From Pseudomonas pergaminensis (lineage in GTDB: Bacteria > Pseudomonadota > Gammaproteobacteria > Pseudomonadales > Pseudomonadaceae), in NCBI RefSeq assembly GCF_024112395.2, contig NZ_CP078013.2, positions 4,340,001 to 4,404,000 on the forward strand: 64,000 nt of DNA. Reading direction: 5' to 3'. This document shows, piece by piece, positions 1-8,785 of this stretch; within the stretch, counting starts at the first letter, position 1, and every line of letters begins with the position of its first letter. Position numbers and translations under genes: made by a program. The notes below the pieces were generated by a model. That model was not told where the DNA came from. It worked only from the letters and a program-made list of their open reading frames with translations, and did not search any database.

Positions 1-1
1 C

Positions 2-622
<621 letters not shown>

Positions 623-638
623 AAGCGGCCTTCGGCCT

Positions 639-714
639 ATCGCGGGCAAGCTCGGCTCCCACATTTGAACGATGTGAACCCGATCCCATGTGGGAGCTGG
701 CTTGCCTGCGATAA
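639..714. repeat. REP pair (inverted, BIME-like)
   Basis: Two REP units in opposite orientation lie between hydA and preT: one reads gcgggcaagctcggctccca and the other tgggagctggcttgcctgcg. The pair may form a hairpin in the mRNA and reduce expression of preT relative to hydA. Confidence 0.85.
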
Positions 715-784
715 AGCCAGCAACGGCAACACAAAAACCAATGCCCATCAGAGGCAGCACCTCAATAACCGTGAGGCCACCACC

Positions 785-2152
785 GTGATCCAGACCCTGA
801 CCCACCTCCCCCATCCCGCTGAGGATGGCGCCACCCTCGCCAGCCACTTCACCGACCTGGCACCGCCCCTCAATGCGCGCCAGGCGCAACTGGAAGCGTC
901 GCGCTGCCTGTATTGCTACGACGCACCGTGCGTGAACGCGTGCCCCAGCGAGATCGATATCCCCTCGTTTATCCGCAATATCCACACCGAAAACGTGCAA
1001 GGCGCGGCGCAGAAAATCCTCTCGGCCAATATCCTCGGCGGCAGTTGCGCGCGGGTCTGCCCCACGGAGATTTTGTGCCAGCAGGCCTGCGTGCGTAACA
1101 ACGCCGAAGAGTGCGCACCGGTGCTGATCGGCCTGCTGCAACGTTATGCGGTCGACAATGCCCACTTCACCGAACATCCCTTCCACCGCGCCGCGTCCAC
1201 CGGCAAGCGCATTGCGGTGGTCGGTGCCGGCCCCGCTGGCCTGGCCTGCGCCCACCGCAGTGCGTTGCACGGTCATGACGTGGTGATTTTCGAAGCCCGG
1301 GAGAAAGCCGGTGGCCTGAATGAATACGGGATCGCCAAGTACAAACTGGTGGACGACTTCGCACAGAAGGAGCTGGATTTCCTCCTGCAGATCGGCGGCA
1401 TCGAGATTCGCCACGGCCAGCGCCTGGGGGACAACCTCACCCTCAGCGAACTGCATCAGCAATTCGATGCGGTCTTCCTGGGGCTGGGCCTGGCCGCGAG
1501 CAAACAGCTGGGCCTGCCCTTTGAGGACGCCCCCGGCCTGCTCGCCGCCACCGATTACATCCGCGAGTTGCGCCAGGCCGATGACCTGACTCAACTGCCG
1601 CTGGCCGACCGCTGCATCGTGCTTGGCGCCGGCAATACCGCCATCGACATGGCCGTGCAAATGGCCCGCCTTGGCGCCCGCGACGTCAACCTCGTGTACC
1701 GCCGTGGCCTGGCGGACATGGGCGCTACCCACCATGAACAAGACATCGCCAAGGCCAACCAGGTGCGCCTGCTCACCTGGGCCCAGCCCGAAGCCGTGCT
1801 GCTGGATGACCTGGGCCACGTACGCGGCATGCGTTTTGTGCGCACGCGCATGGAGAACGGCCGCTTGCACCCCACCGGCGAAACCTTCGAGCTGGCCGCC
1901 GATGCGATTTTCAAAGCCATCGGCCAGGGTTTCGATAATGAGGCACTGCACGACCCGTTGGCGCAGCAACTGCACCGCGTCGGTGAGCGCATCTTTGTCG
2001 ACGAACAGCTGCGCACCAGTATTCCCGGTGTGTATGCCGGTGGCGACTGCGTCAGCCTCGGCCAGGACCTTACCGTGCAGGCCGTGCAACACGGCAAGCT
2101 GGCTGCCGAAGCCATGCACGCCCAACTCATGCTGAATGTGGAGGCTGCGTAA
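785..2152 (+). CDS. preT: NAD-dependent dihydropyrimidine dehydrogenase subunit PreT
   Basis: PreT is the FAD/NAD(H) Fe-S subunit of bacterial dihydropyrimidine dehydrogenase, which reduces uracil and thymine. I place the start at GTG 785 (about 455 residues), because the frame upstream to 665 translates the REP element and is not conserved-looking. An N-terminal cysteine-rich region (C41, C44, C49, C53, then a second set near residues 84-99) should hold two 4Fe-4S clusters. The FAD motif VVGAGPAGLA is near residue 142, a second dinucleotide motif is VLGAGNTAID, and GVYAGGDCV is the late FAD motif of this GltD-like family. The stop overlaps the preA start (TAATG), so the two are translationally coupled. 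Confidence 0.93.
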   Translation: MIQTLTHLPHPAEDGATLASHFTDLAPPLNARQAQLEASRCLYCYDAPCVNACPSEIDIPSFIRNIHTENVQGAAQKILSANILGGSCARVCPTEILCQQACVRNNAEECAPVLIGLLQRYAVDNAHFTEHPFHRAASTGKRIAVVGAGPAGLACAHRSALHGHDVVIFEAREKAGGLNEYGIAKYKLVDDFAQKELDFLLQIGGIEIRHGQRLGDNLTLSELHQQFDAVFLGLGLAASKQLGLPFEDAPGLLAATDYIRELRQADDLTQLPLADRCIVLGAGNTAIDMAVQMARLGARDVNLVYRRGLADMGATHHEQDIAKANQVRLLTWAQPEAVLLDDLGHVRGMRFVRTRMENGRLHPTGETFELAADAIFKAIGQGFDNEALHDPLAQQLHRVGERIFVDEQLRTSIPGVYAGGDCVSLGQDLTVQAVQHGKLAAEAMHAQLMLNVEAA

Positions 2153-3426
2153 TGGCCGATCTCTCGATTGTGTTTGCCGGTATCAAAGCCCCCAATCCGT
2201 TCTGGCTGGCTTCCGCGCCGCCCACCGACAAGGCCTACAACGTGGTGCGCGCCTTCGAAGCCGGCTGGGGCGGCGTGGTGTGGAAAACCCTGGGTGAGGA
2301 CCCGGCAGCGGTCAACGTGTCATCGCGTTACTCGGCCCACTACGGCGCCAACCGTGAGGTGCTGGGCATCAACAATATCGAGTTGATCACGGACCGCTCC
2401 CTGGAGACCAACCTGCGGGAAATCACCCAGGTGAAAAAGGACTGGCCCGACCGCGCACTGATCGTGTCGCTGATGGTGCCGTGCGTGGAGGAATCCTGGA
2501 AAAACATCCTACCGCTGGTGGAAGCCACCGGTTGCGACGGTATCGAGCTGAACTTCGGCTGCCCCCACGGCATGCCCGAACGCGGCATGGGCGCGGCGGT
2601 GGGCCAGGTGCCGGAGTATGTGGAACAGGTGACACGCTGGTGCAAGACGTATTGCTCGCTGCCGGTGATCGTCAAGCTCACGCCCAATATCACCGACATC
2701 CGTGTGGCAGCGCGGGCGGCGTATCGGGGCGGTGCGGATGCGGTGTCGCTGATCAACACCATCAACTCCATCACCAGCGTGGACCTGGAACGCATGGTCG
2801 CCCTGCCGGTGGTCGGCACCCAGAGCACCCACGGTGGTTACTGCGGCTCGGCGGTGAAGCCCATTGCACTGAACATGGTCGCCGAAATCGCCCGTGACCC
2901 GCAGACCGAGGGCCTGCCGATCTGCGGCATTGGCGGCATCGGCAACTGGCGCGACGCAGCGGAATTCGTCGCCCTGGGCTGCGGCGCGGTGCAGGTGTGC
3001 ACGGCGGCGATGCTGCACGGGTTTCGGATCGTGGAAGAGATGAAGGACGGGCTGTCACGCTGGATGGACAGCCAAGGCTACACAAGCCTGCAGGAATTCT
3101 CCGGGCGCGCGGTGGGCAACACCACGGATTGGAAGTACCTGGACATCAACTACCAGGTGATCGCCAAGATCGACCAGGCAGCCTGCATTGGCTGCGGGCG
3201 TTGCCATATCGCCTGCGAAGACACCTCGCACCAGGCCATTGCCAGCCTGAAACAGGCGGATGGCACGCATAAATATGAGGTGATCGACGATGAGTGCGTG
3301 GGCTGTAATCTGTGTCAGATCACCTGCCCGGTGGCCGATTGCATCGAGATGGTACCGATAGACACCGGCAAGCCGTTTTTGAATTGGACGCAGGATCCGA
3401 GGAATCCCTACCGGGAGGCTGTGTAG
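2152..3426 (+). CDS. preA: NAD-dependent dihydropyrimidine dehydrogenase subunit PreA
   Basis: PreA is the FMN catalytic subunit that works with PreT to reduce uracil and thymine to the dihydropyrimidines. The 424 residues show a dihydroorotate-dehydrogenase-like TIM barrel over about residues 1-310 (ELNFGCPHGMPERGMG and IGGIGNWRDAAEF are typical). A two-cluster ferredoxin domain follows: CIGCGRCHIAC near residue 345 and CVGCNLCQITCPVADC near residue 383. It starts one base inside the preT stop. The neighbouring dihydropyrimidinase completes the next step. No sign of damage. Confidence 0.95.
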   Translation: MADLSIVFAGIKAPNPFWLASAPPTDKAYNVVRAFEAGWGGVVWKTLGEDPAAVNVSSRYSAHYGANREVLGINNIELITDRSLETNLREITQVKKDWPDRALIVSLMVPCVEESWKNILPLVEATGCDGIELNFGCPHGMPERGMGAAVGQVPEYVEQVTRWCKTYCSLPVIVKLTPNITDIRVAARAAYRGGADAVSLINTINSITSVDLERMVALPVVGTQSTHGGYCGSAVKPIALNMVAEIARDPQTEGLPICGIGGIGNWRDAAEFVALGCGAVQVCTAAMLHGFRIVEEMKDGLSRWMDSQGYTSLQEFSGRAVGNTTDWKYLDINYQVIAKIDQAACIGCGRCHIACEDTSHQAIASLKQADGTHKYEVIDDECVGCNLCQITCPVADCIEMVPIDTGKPFLNWTQDPRNPYREAV

Positions 3427-3436
3427 CCCGAAATAG

Positions 3437-3482
3437 TGTGGTGAGCGAGCTTGCCTCGCGCGGGGCAAGCCCGCTCACCACA
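3437..3482. terminator. REP-like hairpin between convergent genes
   Basis: A long inverted repeat, gtggtgagcgagcttgcc paired with ggcaagcccgctcaccac, sits between preA and the convergent TetR gene. The CTTG-loop core marks it as a REP variant. Its position suggests a bidirectional transcription stop, but there is no U-tract. Confidence 0.6.
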
Positions 3483-3505
3483 ACAATGGGATCAGCTCAC
3501 CGATA

Positions 3506-4126
3506 TCAAGGCTCCAACCCAATCCCCCGCAAAATCACACCTGTCACCGTCTGGATCGCCTTCTCGAACTGCATATCCGACAACGGCTGGTGATCATTCA
3601 AAATGTTCACTTGGTGATCAAAGTCGGCATAGTGCTGGGTCGAGGCCCAGATCATGTACAGCAGGCTCGACGGCTCCACCGGCAGGATGCGTTTGTCCTC
3701 CACCCACTGGCGAATTTTCGCTTCCTTCATTTTGGCCCAGTCGTACAGGCTTTCATCCAGCGCCTCACCCAGGGTCGGCGCACCATGGATGATTTCGTTG
3801 GCCCAGACTTTCGAACCATACGGCCGCGTGCGCGAGCGCTGCATCTTGGCGCGAATGTAGCTACTGAGCACCACCCGTGGGTCATCGAAGGTTTCGAAGC
3901 TCAGGGCGTCCTGCTTCCACACTTCCAGCAGGTCGAACAGCACGGCGCTGTACAGCTCGCTTTTGGTGGTGAAGTAGTAATGCAGGTTGGAGCGCGGCAG
4001 TTGCACTTCTTCAGCGATGTCGGCCATGGCGGTGCTGCCATAGCCTTTTTCGGCGAAGACTTTCTCCGCCGCCAGCAGGATTTTTTCGACGTTGACCCGA
4101 CGAATTCCGATCTTGTGATTGCCCAT
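3506..4126 (-). CDS. TetR family regulator, RutR-like
   Basis: This is a 206-residue TetR repressor. I start it at ATG 4126, which has a GGGAG ribosome site just upstream; upstream in-frame sequence does not look like protein. The N-terminal helix-turn-helix is clear (TAMADIAEEVQLPRSNLHYY, about residues 30-50). The C-terminal half, with PYGSKVWANEIIHGAP and MIWASTQHYADFDHQV, matches the RutR/YcdC type of ligand domain. In E. coli RutR responds to uracil and thymine. Lying convergent to hydA-preT-preA, it very probably controls pyrimidine breakdown here. I did not find a clear operator. Confidence 0.85.
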   Translation of the reverse strand: MGNHKIGIRRVNVEKILLAAEKVFAEKGYGSTAMADIAEEVQLPRSNLHYYFTTKSELYSAVLFDLLEVWKQDALSFETFDDPRVVLSSYIRAKMQRSRTRPYGSKVWANEIIHGAPTLGEALDESLYDWAKMKEAKIRQWVEDKRILPVEPSSLLYMIWASTQHYADFDHQVNILNDHQPLSDMQFEKAIQTVTGVILRGIGLEP

Positions 4127-4269
4127 AAGGGCTCCCTGACAACAACTTGGCTTAAAGACTACCATCGGCTCTAGATCGCGGCGACAGGCCATAATGAAAC
4201 TTCTGACGCGAGCCTTTCGCCTGGAAAACGGATTGGTTAGGATCGCGATCCCCATGAAGGATCATTGCA

Positions 4270-4713
4270 ATGACTATTCGACCTCGCGTGGCCACCGACG
4301 ACCCTGTGCTGGGAGCGCTGTGGGAGCGCTCGGTACGCGCCACCCATGACTTCCTCCCCGAGGATGACATTCAACGGTTACTGCCCCTGGTGCGCGATAC
4401 TTACTTGCCCATGCCCGCCCTGGAGGTGTGGGTATACGAGGATCAGGACGGTATCGCCGGTTTTATCGGCACCGGAGGGCAAAATGTCGAAATGCTGTTT
4501 ATCGACCCGGACCGTCGTGGCCAGGGCATTGGCCGCCAGTTGCTCGACCACGCCCGCGCCCGTCACGACACCCTTACGGTGGATGTCAACGAACAAAACC
4601 CCCAGGCCGTGGGGTTCTACCTGCACTATGGTTTTATCCAGGTCGCGCGCTCGCCGCTGGATGGCGAAGGCAAGCCCTTTCCCTTGCTGCACATGGCTCT
4701 ACCGACTCCCTGA
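4270..4713 (+). CDS. GNAT family N-acetyltransferase
   Basis: This 147-residue protein is a single GNAT domain. The acetyl-CoA binding motif A is visible as FIDPDRRGQGIGRQLL (about residues 77-92), followed by VDVNEQNPQAVGFYLHYGF, the usual motif B and tyrosine region. It resembles the YjaB-type acetyltransferases. The substrate cannot be told from sequence. The gene is divergent from the TetR regulator and 18 bp upstream of copC. Confidence 0.85.
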   Translation: MTIRPRVATDDPVLGALWERSVRATHDFLPEDDIQRLLPLVRDTYLPMPALEVWVYEDQDGIAGFIGTGGQNVEMLFIDPDRRGQGIGRQLLDHARARHDTLTVDVNEQNPQAVGFYLHYGFIQVARSPLDGEGKPFPLLHMALPTP

Positions 4714-4731
4714 ACCTGAAGGTATTGAACA

Positions 4732-5097
4732 ATGTTGATCAAGAAAAGCCTCACCACCGTCGCCCTGCTCGCCTCCCTGCTGGGCGCTTCGGCGGCGTTT
4801 GCCCATGCCCATCTCAAGAGCGCTGAACCTGCGGCAGACAGCAGCGTCGCCGCGCCCAAGGACCTGCGGCTGACCTTCAGCGAAGGCGTCGAAGCCACGT
4901 TCACCAAGGTGTCCCTGAGCAAGGACGGCACCGAAATCGCCATCAAGGGCCTGGAAACCCCGGATGCCGACAAAAAAGTCCTGGTCGTCACGCCGGCCGC
5001 GCCGTTGGCCGCCGGTAATTACAAGGTGGTGTGGAACGCAGTCTCGGTCGACACCCACAAGAGCAACGGTGAATACAGCTTCAAGGTCGGCCAATAA
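4732..5097 (+). CDS. copC: Copper resistance protein CopC
   Basis: This is a 121-residue periplasmic copper-binding protein. A signal peptide of about 24 residues ends at AAFAHAH, so the mature N-terminal His is a copper ligand, as in CopC/YobA proteins. The CopC beta-barrel follows (HLKSAEPAADSS, LTFSEGVE, VVWNAVSVDTHKSNGEYSF). The D-x-H near the C-terminus is the second ligand region. It lacks the Met-rich loop of plasmid CopC as far as I can see, which suggests a Cu(II)-only site. copD starts 3 bp after its stop. Confidence 0.92.
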   Translation: MLIKKSLTTVALLASLLGASAAFAHAHLKSAEPAADSSVAAPKDLRLTFSEGVEATFTKVSLSKDGTEIAIKGLETPDADKKVLVVTPAAPLAAGNYKVVWNAVSVDTHKSNGEYSFKVGQ

Positions 5098-5100
5098 CCC

Positions 5101-5958
5101 ATGACGACCCTGCTGGTGCTGTGCCGCTTCCTGCATTTCACCGTCGTGTTGTTGATGTTTGGGGCCTGTGTGTTCAGGCCCTGGCTGGTGGGCGCTGAAC
5201 CGCAACCGGTACTCGACCGGCAACTTCACCGTATCACCCGTGGGCTGGCCTGGCTGGGGCTGGGCTCCGGCCTCGCCTGGTTGCTGCTGATCACTGCCAG
5301 CATGGCCGGCAGCTGGGCGGCGGCGTTGCAGCCGGCCACGGTGCAACTGGTTCTGGGCAAAACCTTCTTCGGCCAGGTATGGACCTGGCACCTGCTGCTG
5401 AACCTGCTGCTGGTCATCGTGCTGATCAAGCCCTGGCCGGCATTGCGCCTGCCGGTAATCGCGCTGCTGCTGGCGACGCTGGCGCCGGTCGGGCATGGCG
5501 CCATGCTCGATGGGCTCAGCGGACAATTGTTGATCCTCAACCAAGTGGTGCACTTGGTCTGCGTGGGGGCGTGGCTCGGCGGGCTGTTACTGCTGGTCCT
5601 GATCCTCAGGCAGTCGCATGGCCACCCTGTGCCGGCGATCCTCAGGCGCTTCAGCGGCGTGGGCTATGGCCTGGTCGCCGGGTTGCTGGTCACCGGCCTT
5701 ATCAACGTGCGCGTACTCACCGGGCAACTGTGGCCCACGCCGGTGTTCAACGGGTTCGCGCTGATCCTGTTGATCAAGGTTCTGTTGGTGCTGGGGATGT
5801 TGGCGCTGGCCTTGTTGAACCGCCTGCGCATCGAACGCTGTGAAGCGCGACCGGGCACGCTGAAGGCCAGCGTGATGCTGGAATGGTTACTGGGTGTTTC
5901 GGCGGTAGCCGCCGTTTCGCTGCTGGGAACCCTTCCGCCGATGGTCATGGCTGGCTAA
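5101..5958 (+). CDS. copD: Copper resistance protein CopD
   Basis: CopD is an inner-membrane protein that works with CopC in copper uptake into the cytoplasm or copper homeostasis. The 285 residues are very hydrophobic, with about eight predicted membrane spans. Conserved features of the family are FLHFTVVLLMFGACVF at the N-terminus, VGHGAMLDG, and LNQVVHLVCVGAWLGGL (His-rich third segment). It is in an operon with copC (3 bp gap). Confidence 0.92.
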   Translation: MTTLLVLCRFLHFTVVLLMFGACVFRPWLVGAEPQPVLDRQLHRITRGLAWLGLGSGLAWLLLITASMAGSWAAALQPATVQLVLGKTFFGQVWTWHLLLNLLLVIVLIKPWPALRLPVIALLLATLAPVGHGAMLDGLSGQLLILNQVVHLVCVGAWLGGLLLLVLILRQSHGHPVPAILRRFSGVGYGLVAGLLVTGLINVRVLTGQLWPTPVFNGFALILLIKVLLVLGMLALALLNRLRIERCEARPGTLKASVMLEWLLGVSAVAAVSLLGTLPPMVMAG

Positions 5959-6047
5959 AAAAGAAATTGGAATGGAATAAATGTGGGCGCTGGCTTACCG
6001 ATGCAGACACTTTGGTACATCAGACAGACCGAGTCGATGCCATCGCC

Positions 6048-6357
6048 GGCAAGCCAGCTCCCACATTTAGATCGCGGGGCTACAGTCAGATAGCGGTCAG
6101 CTGTCCGGCCGCCTTCGCGAGCAAGCCCGCTCCCACAGTTGGATCGCGGGGTAACGGTTAGATTGTGGTCGGCTGCCAGGCCGCTTTCGCAGGCAAGCCA
6201 GCTCCCACATTTAGATCGCGGGGCTACAGTCAGGGAGCGGTCAGCTGTCCGGCCGCCTTCGCGGGCAAGCCCGCTCCCTCAGTTGGATCGCGGGGTAACG
6301 GTTAGATTGTGGTCGGCTGCCAGGCCGCTTGCGCAGGCAAGCCAGCTCCCCCATTGA
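6048..6357. repeat. Tandem array of REP-containing 72-bp units
   Basis: The marker gatcgcgggg recurs at 6070, 6142, 6214 and 6286, an exact 72-bp spacing. Each unit ends in a REP core such as gcaagccagctcccac or gcaagcccgctcccac. Units alternate between two forms, so the higher-order period is 144 bp. All REP cores point the same way, unlike the inverted pairs elsewhere in the window. Confidence 0.92.
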
Positions 6358-6405
6358 CCCTGCCCCTCTAGATCAAGCCACCCCAGGTCATCGTATAACT
6401 TCCGC

Positions 6406-6434
6406 TTGACAGCCCTCAAAAACCCCGCAAATAT
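6406..6434 (+). promoter_or_regulatory. Possible sigma-70 promoter for oprD
   Basis: TTGACA at 6406-6411 is followed after 17 bp by a weak -10 (AAATAT, 6429-6434). The -10 is poor, so this is tentative. The repeat described next lies just downstream, where a repressor would block it. Confidence 0.35.
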
Positions 6435-6445
6435 CCCCTTCAATG

Positions 6446-6466
6446 TTGTACGACGACGTACGACAA
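6446..6466 (+). promoter_or_regulatory. Candidate operator with repeated GTACGAC
   Basis: Two GTACGAC heptamers start at 6448 and 6458, exactly 10 bp apart, flanked by TTGT and ACAA. The octamer TACGACAA (6459-6466) recurs at 7927-7934 just before the uronate dehydrogenase gene. This suggests a shared regulator for the hexuronate genes. The regulator gene is not evident in the window. Confidence 0.5.
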
Positions 6467-6497
6467 ATAATAAAAACAACAAAAAGGGAGTTCCACT

Positions 6498-7760
6498 GTG
6501 AGTCAATTCGCCCGCAATTCCTCCTCGTCTATCGGCCTCCTCGGTCTAGGCAGCCTGGCATTTACCCTCCCCCTCAGCGTCCACGCCGACGGTTTTATCG
6601 AAGACGCCAAGGCCACGCTCAACCTGCGCAACGCCTACTTCAACCGCAACTTCACCAACCCGACCAACCCCCAGGGCAAGGCCGAAGAGTGGACGCAGAA
6701 CTTCATCCTTGATGCCAAGTCCGGCTTCACCCAAGGCACCGTGGGTTTCGGGATTGATGTCCTGGGCCTGTACTCGCAAAAACTCGACGGCGGCAAAGGC
6801 ACCGGTGGCACGCAGTTATTGCCGATCCACGATGACGGGCGCCCCGCCGACAACTTCGGCCGCCTGGGCGTGGCCCTGAAAACCAAGCTGTCGAAGACCG
6901 AATTGAAGGTCGGCGAGTGGATGCCGGTGCTGCCGATCCTGCGCTCCGACGACGGCCGCTCGCTGCCCCAGACCTTCCGTGGCGGCCAGGTCACCTCCAG
7001 CGAAATCGCCGGCCTGACCCTCTACGGCGGCCAGTTTCGCGGTAACAGCCCGCGCAACGACGCGAGCATGGAAGACATGTTCATGAACGGCAAAGCCGCG
7101 TTCACCTCCGACCGTTTCAACTTCGGCGGCGGTGAGTACAGCTTCAACGACAAACGCACCCAGGTCGGCGTGTGGTACGCCGAACTCACGGATATCTACC
7201 AGCAACAGTATTTCAACCTGACCCACAGCCAACCCGTGGGCGACTGGACACTGGGCGCCAACCTCGGCTTTTTCAACGGCAAGGAAGACGGCAGCGCCCT
7301 GGCCGGCGACCTCGACAACAAGACCGCCTTCGCCCTGCTCTCGGCCAAGTACAACGGCAATACCTTCTATGTGGGCCTGCAGAAACTCACCGGCGACAGC
7401 GTGTGGATGCGGGTCAACGGCACCAGCGGCGGCACCCTGGCCAACGACAGCTACAACGCCAGCTACGATAACGCCAAGGAAAAGTCCTGGCAGGTGCGCC
7501 ATGACTTCAACTTTGTGGTGCTTGGCATTCCGGGGCTGACCATGATGAACCGCTACATCAGTGGCAGTAACGTACACACCGGGGCGATCACCGACGGCAA
7601 GGAATGGGGCCGCGAATCGGAACTGGCCTACACGGTCCAAAGCGGTGCGCTGAAGGACCTGAACGTGCGCTGGCGCAATTCGACCATGCGTCGGGATTTC
7701 AGCAATAACGAGTTTGATGAAAATCGGCTGTTTATCAGCTATCCGATTTCACTGTTGTAA
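6498..7760 (+). CDS. OprD family outer-membrane porin
   Basis: This 420-residue protein starts at GTG 6498 after an AGGGAG ribosome site. It has a signal peptide ending near VHADG and the OprD family opening GFIEDAKATLNLRNAYFNR. The sequence then alternates as expected for an 18-strand beta barrel and ends in ENRLFISYPISLL. OprD porins pass small acidic or basic nutrients. Its place before uronate dehydrogenase suggests uptake of galacturonate, glucuronate or the matching sugar acids, which is inference from context. Confidence 0.92.
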   Translation: MSQFARNSSSSIGLLGLGSLAFTLPLSVHADGFIEDAKATLNLRNAYFNRNFTNPTNPQGKAEEWTQNFILDAKSGFTQGTVGFGIDVLGLYSQKLDGGKGTGGTQLLPIHDDGRPADNFGRLGVALKTKLSKTELKVGEWMPVLPILRSDDGRSLPQTFRGGQVTSSEIAGLTLYGGQFRGNSPRNDASMEDMFMNGKAAFTSDRFNFGGGEYSFNDKRTQVGVWYAELTDIYQQQYFNLTHSQPVGDWTLGANLGFFNGKEDGSALAGDLDNKTAFALLSAKYNGNTFYVGLQKLTGDSVWMRVNGTSGGTLANDSYNASYDNAKEKSWQVRHDFNFVVLGIPGLTMMNRYISGSNVHTGAITDGKEWGRESELAYTVQSGALKDLNVRWRNSTMRRDFSNNEFDENRLFISYPISLL

Positions 7761-7768
7761 CCCGCCCA

Positions 7769-7858
7769 ATGTGGGAGCTGGCTTGCCTGCGATGGCGGCG
7801 CATCAGCAATGTAGATGTCAACTGACCGTCCGCAATCGCAGGCAAGCCAGTTCCCACA
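7769..7858. repeat. REP pair (inverted)
   Basis: Inverted pair with cores tgggagctggcttgcctgcg and cgcaggcaagccagttccca, between the porin and udh. Both arms are of the GCTGG-CTTG-CCTGC class. Confidence 0.88.
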
Positions 7859-7957
7859 ATTGTATTTTGGCGTCAGCAAGAACGTTGACAACCTAGGGAA
7901 TCCCTAACGATACTTCGGCATAGTCATACGACAACCTACAACAACAGTGGAACCCTC

Positions 7958-8782
7958 ATGACCACCACCACAACCACGCCCGTTCCATTCAATCGCCTGC
8001 TGCTCACCGGTGCCGCTGGCGGCCTGGGTAAAGTCTTGCGCGAGCGCCTGCGACCTTACGCCCAGGTACTGCGCCTGTCGGATATCGCCAACATGGCTCC
8101 GGCTGCCGACGCGTGCGAAGAAGTGCAACCCTGCGACCTCGCCGACAAACAAGCCGTGCACCACTTGGTGGAAGGCGTCGACGCGATCCTGCACTTCGGC
8201 GGCGTATCGGTGGAGCGCTCGTTCGAAGAGGTCCTCGGCGCCAACATCTGCGGCATTTTCCATATCTACGAGGCCGCCCGCCGCCATGGCGTGAAGCGCG
8301 TGATTTTCGCCAGCTCCAACCATGTCATCGGCTTCTACAAGCAGGGCGAAACCCTCGACGCCCACTCCCCGCGCCGCCCGGACAGCTACTACGGCCTCTC
8401 CAAGTCCTACGGCGAAGACATGGCCAGTTTCTACTTCGACCGCTACGGCATCGAGACCGTGAGCATCCGCATCGGCTCGTCGTTCCCGGAGCCGCAGAAC
8501 CGTCGGATGATGCACACCTGGCTGAGCTTCGATGACCTGACCCAACTGCTCGAACGCGCGCTGTACACGCCGAACGTCGGCCACACGGTGGTCTACGGCA
8601 TGTCGGATAACCTCGACACTTGGTGGGACAACCGCTACGCCGCCCACTTGGGCTTTGCGCCAAAGGACAGCTCCGAGGTGTTCCGCGCCCAGGTCGAAAC
8701 CCAGCCACCGGTGGCCGACAATGATCCGGCCAAGGTTTACCAAGGCGGCGCGTTCTGCGCAGCCGGCCCCTTCGGTGATTGA
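7958..8782 (+). CDS. udh: Uronate dehydrogenase
   Basis: Uronate dehydrogenase oxidises galacturonate and glucuronate with NAD+ to the aldaro-lactones. The 274-residue length matches characterised Pseudomonas Udh (about 275). The N-terminal Rossmann motif is LLTGAAGGLGKVL, and the SDR active site appears as FASSNHVIGFY with YYGLSKSYGED (Tyr-x-x-x-Lys). Family hallmarks include ILHFGGVSVER, RIGSSFPEPQNRRM and DTWWDN. The lactonase gene follows after 3 bp, then a TRAP transporter. Confidence 0.93.
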   Translation: MTTTTTTPVPFNRLLLTGAAGGLGKVLRERLRPYAQVLRLSDIANMAPAADACEEVQPCDLADKQAVHHLVEGVDAILHFGGVSVERSFEEVLGANICGIFHIYEAARRHGVKRVIFASSNHVIGFYKQGETLDAHSPRRPDSYYGLSKSYGEDMASFYFDRYGIETVSIRIGSSFPEPQNRRMMHTWLSFDDLTQLLERALYTPNVGHTVVYGMSDNLDTWWDNRYAAHLGFAPKDSSEVFRAQVETQPPVADNDPAKVYQGGAFCAAGPFGD

Positions 8783-8785
8783 CCC

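Larger units (their letters stand above)
5959..6497. other. Gene-free region: tandem REP array and oprD promoter
   Basis: This 539-bp stretch holds no credible gene. Its left part has an irregular REP unit at about 5982-6064. A 72-bp tandem array then runs to about 6357, and about 140 bp of AT-richer leader precede the porin gene. Short open frames through the array are translations of the repeat. Confidence 0.85.

Noticed and set aside
665..784. Longer PreT start at 665
   Set aside because: The added residues translate a REP element and sequence unlike other PreT N-termini; GTG 785 fits better.
6048..6357. CRISPR array
   Set aside because: The period is 72 bp with whole units alike; there are no short repeats with unique spacers and no cas genes.
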